Source of the DNA: Macrothele yani | Taxonomy: Eukaryota; Arthropoda; Arachnida; Araneae; Macrothelidae | Reading direction: 5' to 3' | NCBI GenBank assembly: GCA_039090855.1 | Contig: CM077023.1 | Coordinates: 80,451,127-80,515,126, forward strand | DNA: 64,000 nucleotides | Shown here: positions 56,260 through 64,000 of the stretch, one piece after another | Layout of the letters: every line of letters starts with the position of its first letter | Position numbering within the stretch: the stretch's first letter is position 1 | Position numbers and translations under genes: made by a program | Notes under the pieces: model-generated | The model's database searches: none | What the model was told of the DNA's origin: nothing | Seen by the model: only the letters and a program-made list of their open reading frames with translations

Positions 56260-58860
56260 ATGTTTCTTTTAAAACAACAGCACTCAAAATGTTTCTCTTC
56301 CGACGCCATAAAAACGTTCATGGGTCGTCCCAATATTCCTTGCAGCTAGCAGCTCGGCATCCATGGTAACATCTTTGCAAACGAACGGACGTGTGCAGGT
56401 GGGAGAAGATAAACGCCAGGACGCTAACCAACAGTATCGAAGGCTTAAGTTTCAGTCCCGTATTAGACGTGGGTGATCATTCGTCCTTTAGCTGTGATTT
56501 TCTACTTTTAACTGAAACCATTTTCAAAATGTTAAATTTGAGAGAATCCGAATTCTGATAAGAGCCGTTAGACTGCGTCATATCTTTTCAATCCATCTTT
56601 TCTTTTCTTTTGTGTTGTTTCATTTCTCTCTTCTTTTTCTGTTTCTTTCTTTCTTTTCTTTTTTTATTTTGACGACAAAAAAATTAACGAACTGCAATTT
56701 GTGCGGTTCTTCGATACGAAATGTCCTTTCATCCAAAAATATCTTTCACTTCATGTAAAAAATACAATATCGCAGGTGGATTTTACTGATGATGAAAGCT
56801 TAATATGAATATTTCAATTATTCTCTTCCTCAAATATAAATTTGTTTTTTACCATATTCTCACTAAATATGAGAGGGTTTTTTTTTTTTTTTCGTACTTA
56901 AATATTTCGCACGCGCGCGCTCTTTCATTGTACCAGATTCATGTTTTCCTTTCTGTGCAGCATCCCTCATATATTTGTACAGTATACCACGTCGGTACAT
57001 GCGAAAAAGTACTGAAATTTATCAGTGTATTTTCATACACTTTTTGATTCCACTAAATATAATGGCCGTTGCTGATCAATTTTCTTAACTGAAACTAAAT
57101 TATTAACAAAAAAAAATTATAATTAACAAAAAAAACTACTTCACATTTGTGAGACGTTGATTAAGATTCACAAATATTATGTCATTCATAAAAAGATACA
57201 GAACAAAAGGTGCTTAGTTTGTTTGCTTTTGATAAAAGTTTATTTCAAAACGCAAAAGCAGCGTTATCGGATATAGTAGGTCAACCCATAAATTTCCAGC
57301 GTTTTATGGACAAATATATTGTCGTCTTTACAAAAGCAGGTCGCATTTAATCATCGTCGAAGTACGTCTGCGCTCTGCGCGGCCGAAGGTGATGTAAATT
57401 TGAGCTGTGCATCACAGCGGCCGTCCGCTACGCTGCTTGTCCACTACGCTACAATTACCACTTCAGAACTTCACAAACCACTCACGACACGTTGTTCCGC
57501 CTTACAGCTTTCTCGCCGCATGCCAAACTAATCCATTCTTTTCTTCTGCAGCGATTTTCTCAAGATTTAACTTGAACAACAACTAACCGCACGTGTGCGC
57601 TATCTGCCAATGCGTGTTCTTCGACTCATTTTCGCTACATTTCTCCCACAGCACGAAGTTCTGACAAAAATTCAACCGTTTCGCTTTTACAGCCTTCTAC
57701 ATGAAGCGCCGGAAACTTTCTGTATGCATATCCCTAATACATTGGCTCAGCACAGAAAGAAAATACTGCAATGTACTGTGGCAGTACGCTTTTATTCACG
57801 GATATGAAAGAACTTTCTTGAATACAATAACAAACATAAGCATTCACATTTCCCGTTGAAAAAATAAGCGTAAAGTAAAATAATTCAGTTAAATGGCACA
57901 GAGGATGTGTCTGGGTAAGCAGCAAGATTTCTGCTTATCATATGTACGTGGTCGGTGCGCATGCGCCAGTCACTGACTAGCCACAGCAAACCAAGCAGAC
58001 ACTCTCTGCTGTGGTCTTTACCGTGGGTGTAATCTATATGAAGTGGCGAACTGCCTCTAAATTAAAAAAAAAAAATATGTTAAGGACTACTGCAATTTTG
58101 AGAGCAGAAAGGCTGTAACGCAAAATAGATACGCATTGAGGTATAGACAGAATTGTGGCTCCGATTTCTAAAATAAACTGAGTGTGCACACCCCCAATGT
58201 ATAATTCATCAGCAGTTTCAAGTCCCCGATCCAGCCTTATATATGCTGCCACTTGCGTCAGAAACTCTCATTATACGGAAGATCAACTTGCAGGTCTGCC
58301 TGAGAAAAAATTTATCTGCACCGTGTGTTCAGTAAATTATCCAGAAAAACTGACAGACAGCATACACAAAAAACAGAAGGCCTGCTTTCTACCTACTGCA
58401 GCCACCCTGATTCTTTGTTACACGCTTTCCAATTTGTTTTTCTACCCTTCTATCTGTCATCCTACTGTCCTAGCAAAAAATAAGGTGCGGCCAACTTCAC
58501 CTCACTGGATATTAAAGTTGAAGCTAATGCTAAAGCACTATAGTGTATTTTAAAAGAAAAGTTCACCATAGAAAATGAAAGATAATGGAATGATTTCACC
58601 ATCCACCATCCAATCCTGTTCTATAGGGCAATGAACCCTGCGTTTACAATTCTAGCACACATTATAAATATTTCTTCGCGCTTTCTTGTAACTCCAGTAT
58701 TTACGCAAAAATCTGTCGTTGCTTGCTAAGCATTACTTAGATCATCTTCTGCAAATTACAAACTTTTCACTGACTATGTGACCTACTTTTCTAAGAAAGC
58801 GCCCCTGCAAAAACGTTGATGAACTATTGTCAATTTGAGGTGAAGTATTCATTCGTGCTG
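56260..58860. other. Mostly unrecognised; one long ORF of unknown status
   Basis: A mariner-like terminal phrase (AGGTCAACCCATAAATTTCC) occurs at 57279, but no transposase could be followed from it. The 123-codon ORF at 58182-58553 is the longest plus-strand frame outside transposons. It has a CTVC/ACF cysteine pattern and a hydrophobic middle, but no family is recognised and it may be chance. Confidence 0.35.
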
Positions 58861-58969
58861 AGCATCAGTCAAAAGTAGACATAATCCGTCTTCACACGAT
58901 TAAAAAACCTATCACAGTTGACATTGTGACAAGTTAAAATAATTTAATACACTTAAAAGTACAAGATTA

Positions 58970-59025
58970 AAACCATGAATTTTCGCATCGGTAATCATCA
59001 TCAGATGTAGTGTACTTAACAGTGG
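58970..59025 (-). ncRNA. Hammerhead-ribozyme-like motif (PLE copy 1)
   Basis: On the minus strand CTGATGA (58998-59004) is followed by a short helix region and GAAA (58981-58984), then AATT and C before ATGG. CAT just before CTGATGA can pair with ATG after the putative cleavage C, and AAGTAC further out with GTACTT. Stem III would be only a palindrome (AATT), as in the dimer-cleaving hammerheads reported in Penelope-like elements. Confidence 0.5.
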
Positions 59026-59176
59026 TAAATGTTTATATTAGTCGAGTCATTCTGCCACATGACGTAATAGGAATGTGCCGCACATGCTCCGAACATTGAC
59101 GGGTACTGAATAATATCAGTTTACAAGATTCGGTGATATTGGTATCGATGTAGTTAGTATTCTATCTACACAGTTA

Positions 59177-59667
59177 CTAGAGGTAATTAACAGTTTCCAT
59201 TGATTTTGGAATGTTAGAAGGAATTTCATCATTACAGCAGTTTTCTAGATTATTCAAAATGTGTAAACTTTCAGACAATAGCTTTGTGAACTTGGATTGT
59301 GGGGTTGTGAGGACAAAAGCATCCTCCCACTTGTGGTAATGTGTTCCTTCATTCACAAGTCGTGCGAGGGCAGTTTTTTGCGATCCGGTTTTTACGTGAT
59401 ACTTATGCCCTGTGATTCGTGTTTTTAAAGTTCTCAAGGTAGATCCAATATATAATTGATCATTACAGTTTCGTTTCAGAGCTTTCATCGGGATAGTATA
59501 CTGTATACACCATAGCAATTATAATGCCGTCGCGATCTTTCCGGATCAAAGATTGTAGCGGTTTTGATAGCGAAGTCAACTGTATTTCTTCGACAAGCAC
59601 TTTTTAACCTTAGTATAATGTTAGGAATGAATGAGACTTCCCACAAATTTCCGAGTTTACTGATCAC
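59177..59667 (-). pseudogene. Penelope-like element GIY-YIG endonuclease
   Basis: The GIY-YIG domain of Penelope-like elements nicks DNA for retroposition. The minus frame has LGNLWEVSFIPNIILRLKSA, then CNDQLYIGSTLRTLKTRITG (the YIG-type core with the arginine-bearing helix LKTRI), HVKTGSQKTALARLVNEGTH, WEDAFVLTT, and SESLHILNNLENCCNDEIPS. The first tyrosine motif (normally GIY or similar) corresponds to LWCIQYTIPMKALKRNC. One frame change near 59500 joins two ORFs. The reverse transcriptase domain is missing on this copy. Confidence 0.85.
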
Positions 59668-59699
59668 TAGTTAATTATTTGCTGAGTTAGAAAATAATT

Positions 59700-60470
59700 T
59701 TGTACTTCCGTTTCTTGACTTCCAATTGCGTCGTATTCCAAATACTAAAGCAATCAGTTATTCAGTTTTCCGAAAGCCTTCTTTCTGCCTTGACTTGATT
59801 CCTAGGAGTTCCGCTCACTACCTTTCTCATAAAGTTTCTTCACTACATTTTCTTTTACGACGAGCCCTAACTCATTCATCTTCCCATTGACTATTTCGTA
59901 AAGAATTGAAAATAATAACCTTGGCTGAATTTTTCGGATATTCTAGATCAGAGGTCAACCGCATCTTGAAGGAGATTAAAAGGTCAACATTCACAGCTTT
60001 ACCTAGTAATCAGCAAACTCGGAAATGTGTGGCAAGTATCTCATTCATTCCTAACATTATACCAAGGTTAAAAAATGCTTGTTGAAGAAATACAGTTGAC
60101 TTCGCTATCAAAACCGCTACAATCTTTGATCCGGAAAGATCACCGTGGCACTCCTATGTATAATTGCTATGATGAAAGTATACTATCCCAATGAAAGCTC
60201 TGGAACAAAACTGTAATGATTAATTATATATTGGATCTACCTTGAGAACTTTAAAAACACGAATCACAGAGCATAAGTATCATGTAAAAACCGAATATAA
60301 AAAAACTGTCCTTGCACGACTTGTGAATGAAGGAACACATTACCTTAAGTGGGAGGATGCTTTTGTCCTCACAACCACACAATCCAAGTTCACAACCTAT
60401 TTTTGAACTGCTGTAATGATGAAATTCCTTCTATCATTCCAAATCAATGGAAACGGTTAATTACCTCTAA
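59700..60470 (+). pseudogene. Penelope-like polymerase C-terminus and GIY-YIG domain
   Basis: The frame begins LPFLDFQLRRIPNTKAISYS then VFRKPSFCLD. This is the conserved RT tail of Penelope-like elements (LPFLD......G.....VYRKPT). It continues with SISFIPNIIPRLKNAC, NTVDFAIKTATIFDPERS, a stop, then LYIGSTLRTLKTRITEHKYH, LVNEGTHYLKWEDAFVLTT. Several stops, and a deletion after KFTT removes the SESLHIL segment seen in the other copy. The catalytic RT core (YADD) is not present in this window. Confidence 0.82.
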
Positions 60471-60624
60471 TAACCGTGTAGATAGAATACTAACTGCTTG
60501 GATATCATTATAACCGAATCTTGTAAGCTGATGTTACTCAGTACCCGTCAATGTTCGGAGCATATGCGGCACATTCCTATTACGTCATCTGGCAGAATGA
60601 CTCGACTAATATAAACCCTTACCA

Positions 60625-60700
60625 CTGTTAAGTACACTACATCTGGTGATGATTCCGGGTGTGGGAATCGAAAGATCTCATGGTTTTAATCTTGCACTTT
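60625..60700 (+). ncRNA. Hammerhead-ribozyme-like motif (PLE copy 2)
   Basis: CTGGTGA (60643-60649; the invariant A of CTGATGA is G), a good stem II (GATTCC with GGAATC), GAAA (60670-60673), palindromic AGATCT, then C at 60679 and ATGG. The core change should abolish cleavage, so this copy is decayed. Confidence 0.5.
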
Positions 60701-60799
60701 TAAGTGTTTTCAATTATTTTAACTTGTCACAATGTCAACTGTGATATGGTTTTTAATCGTTTGAAGACGGATTATGATGTCTACTTTTTACTACTGTCA

Positions 60800-61760
60800 A
60801 ATTTTCTTTCTGCACAATACCTTAGCCTTTAGCGTCAACCATTTATTCTATGTGCGCCATTACCACAATGTATTCCATAGTTTACATACAGTATAAATTG
60901 CCAAGAAAATGTAGTTACTTCAAACTTGAATCTAGTTCTAAAAAAGGCGCCTTAATCAACCTTAAAAGTTTATAAGAAATTCACAAATGAAGATCTTCGT
61001 GCGATTTTGCTAAACTTGGGAGATTCGTTGAAATACAGTCATTTTTCTCTGCTGATTGTTTTTCAGTTTGCGGATGTTTTTCATATAATTTCTCTAACCT
61101 AGGACGATCTATAACAAGATTCACACGTGGCTATTTTTCTTCACTGATTTGAGGATGATGATTATCTTTCATTTCGGTAATGACCTACTCATAATTTTTC
61201 CGACCTAGGATGATATGTCGGGAGATAACGCAGCGATCTTTCTCCATCCATCATTCTCGCCGTCGAACTATTTTAAACCGAAATTGATAGCTTATACAAA
61301 TACATAAAAACCTAAGTACGGCATCAATGGCCTTTATTGCACTCCGAACGCAGCTTCATTTATCACAACAAAATCAAAGCAGCGGGAAAGACCCTTTTCG
61401 TTACTCATACCTGCCATAAACGTTTATAGTTCTCCAAGAAATCGGAACTTTAGAGGTACAAAGTTAATGTAAACATTTTCTAAAGTAGTTCAAGTTATGG
61501 TCATATTAAAACCAGATGAGTTTGGTTTCTAGGATCAGCAGAAGAACATAGTAAGGCTGCTTTGCACAAAGCTACGCTTTTGAATGATTCATCGCTGGCA
61601 TACCACAGCAAAACTGCCTGGATAATTGGGTTTTGTTTATTTCGAAGAACAACGTGTTTCTACGGCCCATAGTAAGGATGTTACTTACCTCAATTATTTG
61701 ATCATGTACGAGATGTTTTGTAGTATAACTTGGTTGTTGCGCCACTGAGCAAATGAAATC
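60800..61760. other. No recognisable feature
   Basis: AT-rich sequence. The pairs TAACGACCTACTCATAATTT-like and TTTTTCATATAATTT near 61080 and 61180 are weakly repetitive. No gene was identified. Confidence 0.45.
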
Positions 61761-61765
61761 CTATA

Positions 61766-62440
61766 CACTGCTCGACATAGAGAATGCTACATTGTTCGAC
61801 ACAGGAACGCATGAAATGATACGGAACTTACCAGGCACGTATAGACAAGTAGGAGGGAAATAAGTGATTTAATTTCTGAGAGATTACATGGATATGATGG
61901 GCGAGGGGACAATATAATAATGTGGTCTAAGTCAGTAAGTCGTATGACACCTATGCTGGGCTATACATTCGGAAACACAGCGTGGCATTGAGTGGTAAAG
62001 TCCCCAGTGCCCTGAGGTACCGCTGACCATATACGTACGTAGTTGACATGGGTCCACAATTCATCGACATTGCAAGGGGGTCTGGGGGAGACATTAAGTC
62101 ATGTGCCAATGATGCCCCACACGTTCTCTATTGGGAATAAGTTTGTAAGTACTGTCTTCTGATGTTGGCAGTGTGCGGGAGGGTGTTATCTCGTTGAAAC
62201 TGGGCATCGGAGATACCACGGAGATACGGCATCAAAACGGGCTGCAGCAGTAATCGACGTGTTGTCATTGTATTGAACCCATTATGCGTACAGTCGTTGA
62301 ACCGCTGTTGAAATTGATAGCTCCCCAAACTATGGCACAAGGTTGAGTAGTCGTATAGCGCTCACCAGGCTGAGGAGCCCAATAAAGAAGCCTCTGGTAA
62401 AGCTGTCCATGTGATGGTTGGATTCCCGATGACGTGGACT
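61766..62440 (-). mobile_element. Tc1 element, C-terminal half
   Basis: TA at 61764-61765 precedes CACTGCTCGACATAGAGAAT, an end related to the Tc1 at 13099. Only the catalytic half of the transposase is present and the other terminal repeat is missing. Confidence 0.75.
61960..62420 (-). pseudogene. Tc1 transposase catalytic fragment
   Basis: Minus strand: LLQPVLMPYLRGISDAQFQR leading into RDNTLPHT (second aspartate, DNARPH in relatives). After a shift comes LFPIENVWGIIGT with the final glutamate, then DELWTHVN and AVPQGTGD of the C-terminal region. The first aspartate and the DNA-binding domain are gone. Confidence 0.78.
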
Positions 62441-62765
62441 AGACATTCTCACTCCTTACATGTGATTTGGCCACCGAGATCACTCCGATGCAGTGACCCA
62501 CCCGCCCAGATTAGGTTGATCAAACTTAGCAACACAAAACCGTTTTGCTCTTTTACCTTCCTCACTCATCACATGATTGGTTTGCAAATGAATTCGTTTA
62601 CATAACCTAACTATCGACACATATCCACCAATTTGCATGTCGCTCCAACAAAATACTTTCCAGTAAGGCATTTTCCATGTTGTGCAGTGCATTTTGGCTC
62701 AGCAACTGCTAGTTAATACCCATAAGTGAAGTTCACTAGATAATTTTGTAATTTCACAAATTATT

Positions 62766-62987
62766 TTTTTTTATTTTTTTATTGGAGGTTTAACGACCAC
62801 CGTGAGCAACTCAATGGGCTATAAGCAGTCGCCCGTCCCTAATTTAGGGTCACTGGTTCCAGGGAAGGGAGAGAGCCAGCGCCATAAGACAAACACAACA
62901 TCCATGCCTCACCGGGATTCGAACCCGGACCCCGTTCGGACGAATGATCAGAGGCCATCGCTTAGACCACTGCGCCACCGGGGCGGC
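62766..62987 (-). mobile_element. SINE1, full length, near consensus
   Basis: TCACAAATTATT (62754-62765) and TCACAAATAATT (62988-62999) flank it (11 of 12 identical). The sequence is almost identical to 53062-53292 across head, body and tail. Confidence 0.97.
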
Positions 62988-63404
62988 TCACAAATAATTA
63001 GAAAAACGAATTAAGCAACAGATTCTAAAAAGCTTTATTTCAAGTGCTTAGGAGATTTACATGACAGACCATGCTGCAGCATTTCATTACATACCTTTTT
63101 CGGCCTTAATATACTACAATTCTTGAGGAGCTGTTATATTTACAACATACATGCATACAGACATTTTTTACAAGCATCAAAATTTCAGTCATGCGTTTGT
63201 AAAGTGTGGACGAACTTCTGAAATTGGTAATTGGATATGTCAACAGCTAAATATGATAGTGATTGATGCAGGTGAGGAAAAAAATTTTAGGTGTACGAAG
63301 TTGAGGTAAGAGAAATTTTACTAGTCATAATTGATAGTGTTTTATAGTTTACTATAGCTTTCAGTACGTTTCCTATGGAAGTGTAAGTGGTTGTGCATAC
63401 TTAT

Positions 63405-64000
63405 ACAATGTGGTCGAAAAGTCCCCTAGGGGTTTCGTTGACAACTGTACAAAAACGAGCAGATTAACAGCAATGCGGTTTGCGGCATTTGAAAGAATAA
63501 ATATTCGAGTTTAATAATCTTACCTTAATACACCTCTACATGTACGCCTTTGGTGGCACGTAACACATCCAGTCGGTATTCAATTTCTTGCCATGTGCGC
63601 TCCAACATGTCAGGATCGATTCTATGAAACACTGCTGTAATGTTTGAGCTCCTGAAAGCTGCTAAATCTTTCCCGGTAAAACGTATCCTTGACAGAGGAG
63701 GAAGTCTAAGGGAGTGATATCCGGAGACAGGGGTGGCCTAGGAATGGGGCCATCTCTACCAATCCATCTGTCGGAAAACTCACGGTTCAGGTATTCACGT
63801 ACGTCAGTCAAGTCCCCAATGTGGGGGAGCGCCATCTTATTGCAGTATGACGTTTGGTTGCAAATCCTGTAGTTGAGGAGCCGCAAAATTCTGAAGCATG
63901 TCCAGGTAATTATTCATTTGCACTGTGGGCTCGGAGAAGAAGAATGGACCAATTACACGATTATGCATGAGCCCACACCAAACATTCACCTTTGGACTGT
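63405..64000 (-). mobile_element. Tc1/mariner-superfamily element, cut by window end
   Basis: The left end has a terminal-repeat-like phrase (AATGTGGTCGAAAAGTCCCC at 63409). The transposase reads leftwards from the window edge towards it. Confidence 0.75.
63530..64000 (-). pseudogene. Tc1/mariner-superfamily transposase, C-terminal part
   Basis: From the window edge on the minus strand: SPKVNVWCGLMHNRVIGPFF (catalytic domain strand), LQPNVILQ followed by a stop and DGAPHIGDLTDVREYLNREF (second D, QQDGAPPH in relatives), SDRWIGRDGPIPRPPLSPDI, TPLDFLLCQGYV (third D in the PLDF motif). After a frameshift comes ERTWQEIEYRLDVLRATKGV. The spacing and the final aspartate place it in a DDD-type group distinct from the other Tc1 copies here. 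The stop and shifts inactivate it. Confidence 0.85.

Larger units (their letters stand above)
58870..59690 (-). mobile_element. Penelope-like element 3' part, minus strand
   Basis: On the minus strand the GIY-YIG nuclease region is followed by a ~300-bp non-coding 3' part with a hammerhead-like motif. The same sequence follows in the opposite orientation at about 59960-60790, so 58870-60795 is a large inverted repeat with arms of about 800 bp. Confidence 0.82.
59697..60795 (+). mobile_element. Penelope-like element, plus strand, longer copy
   Basis: It includes the end of the reverse transcriptase region, the spacer, the GIY-YIG domain and the 3' part. It faces away from the minus-strand copy (head to head), with about 200-300 bp of reverse-transcriptase-side sequence unique to this copy. 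Confidence 0.82.

Noticed and set aside
57279..57830. mariner element starting at AGGTCAACCCATAAATTTCC
   Set aside because: The end-like phrase is suggestive, but neither strand gave recognisable transposase motifs and no inverted partner was found.
62802..63014. Recurrent ORF translation SNSMGYKQSPVPNLGSLVPG at three loci, looking like a conserved protein
   Set aside because: It is the antisense-side translation of SINE1 (53.1, 62.8 and, with changes, 35.5 kb). The conservation is that of a young SINE with tRNA promoter boxes and target duplications, not of a gene.

Overview
This window looks like repeat-rich nuclear DNA of an arthropod, most plausibly a chelicerate (spider- or scorpion-like). 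It is AT-rich with long A/T tracts. It has no operons, ribosome-binding sites or dense ORFs, and the recognisable coding sequence is almost all decayed transposase or reverse transcriptase. The lineage call is an inference from the mix of transposon families (Tc1, mariner, hAT, Penelope-like elements with a GIY-YIG nuclease, LINEs, tRNA-derived SINEs); no single sequence proves it. I found no host protein gene I would stand behind. The best candidate is a short minus-strand exon-like ORF near 6.2-6.5 kb.

Layout. 0-5 kb: a mariner is split in its reading frame by a 2.3 kb element made of about 150-bp monomers in a trimeric higher-order array. A second copy of that element sits at the mariner 3' end. 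6.9-14.5 kb: three Tc1 elements with terminal inverted repeats and TA target duplications, plus one N-terminal scrap. 15.0-19.1 kb: a hAT element with an 8-bp target duplication carries a head-to-tail dimer of a second monomer-array element that ends in a hairpin. 21-32 kb: SINEs of two tRNA-derived families, a small hAT, hAT and Mutator-like fragments, and a decayed Tc1 with a SINE inside it. 32-42 kb: remains of three LINE types, including one with a restriction-like endonuclease tail, and a third SINE family. 42.9-46.4 kb: more hairpin-ended monomer elements, one hosting a Tc1 and one cutting a mariner ORF. 47.7-55 kb: SINE clusters, two Tc1 elements and SINE insertions with clear target duplications. 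55-64 kb: a complete small hAT, two Penelope-like elements head to head with hammerhead-like motifs, a Tc1 fragment, a SINE, and the 3' half of another IS630/Tc1/mariner-superfamily transposase running off the end.

How the parts relate. Nesting gives a relative chronology: mariner, then hairpin/monomer elements; tandem host unit, then hAT, then hairpin element dimer; monomer element, then Tc1; Tc1, then SINE. The most interesting signal is two sequence-distinct families (called here hx1 and hx2) that share one plan. Each has a roughly 30-nt hairpin flush with one end, a GTCCGTCT-type GTCC tract just inside, a core of about 150-bp tandem monomers, and insertion next to an A-rich (T-rich on the other strand) run without an obvious target duplication. 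This resembles non-autonomous Helentron/DINE-like or bivalve 'pearl'-like elements, but no Rep/helicase gene is present and I cannot search databases.
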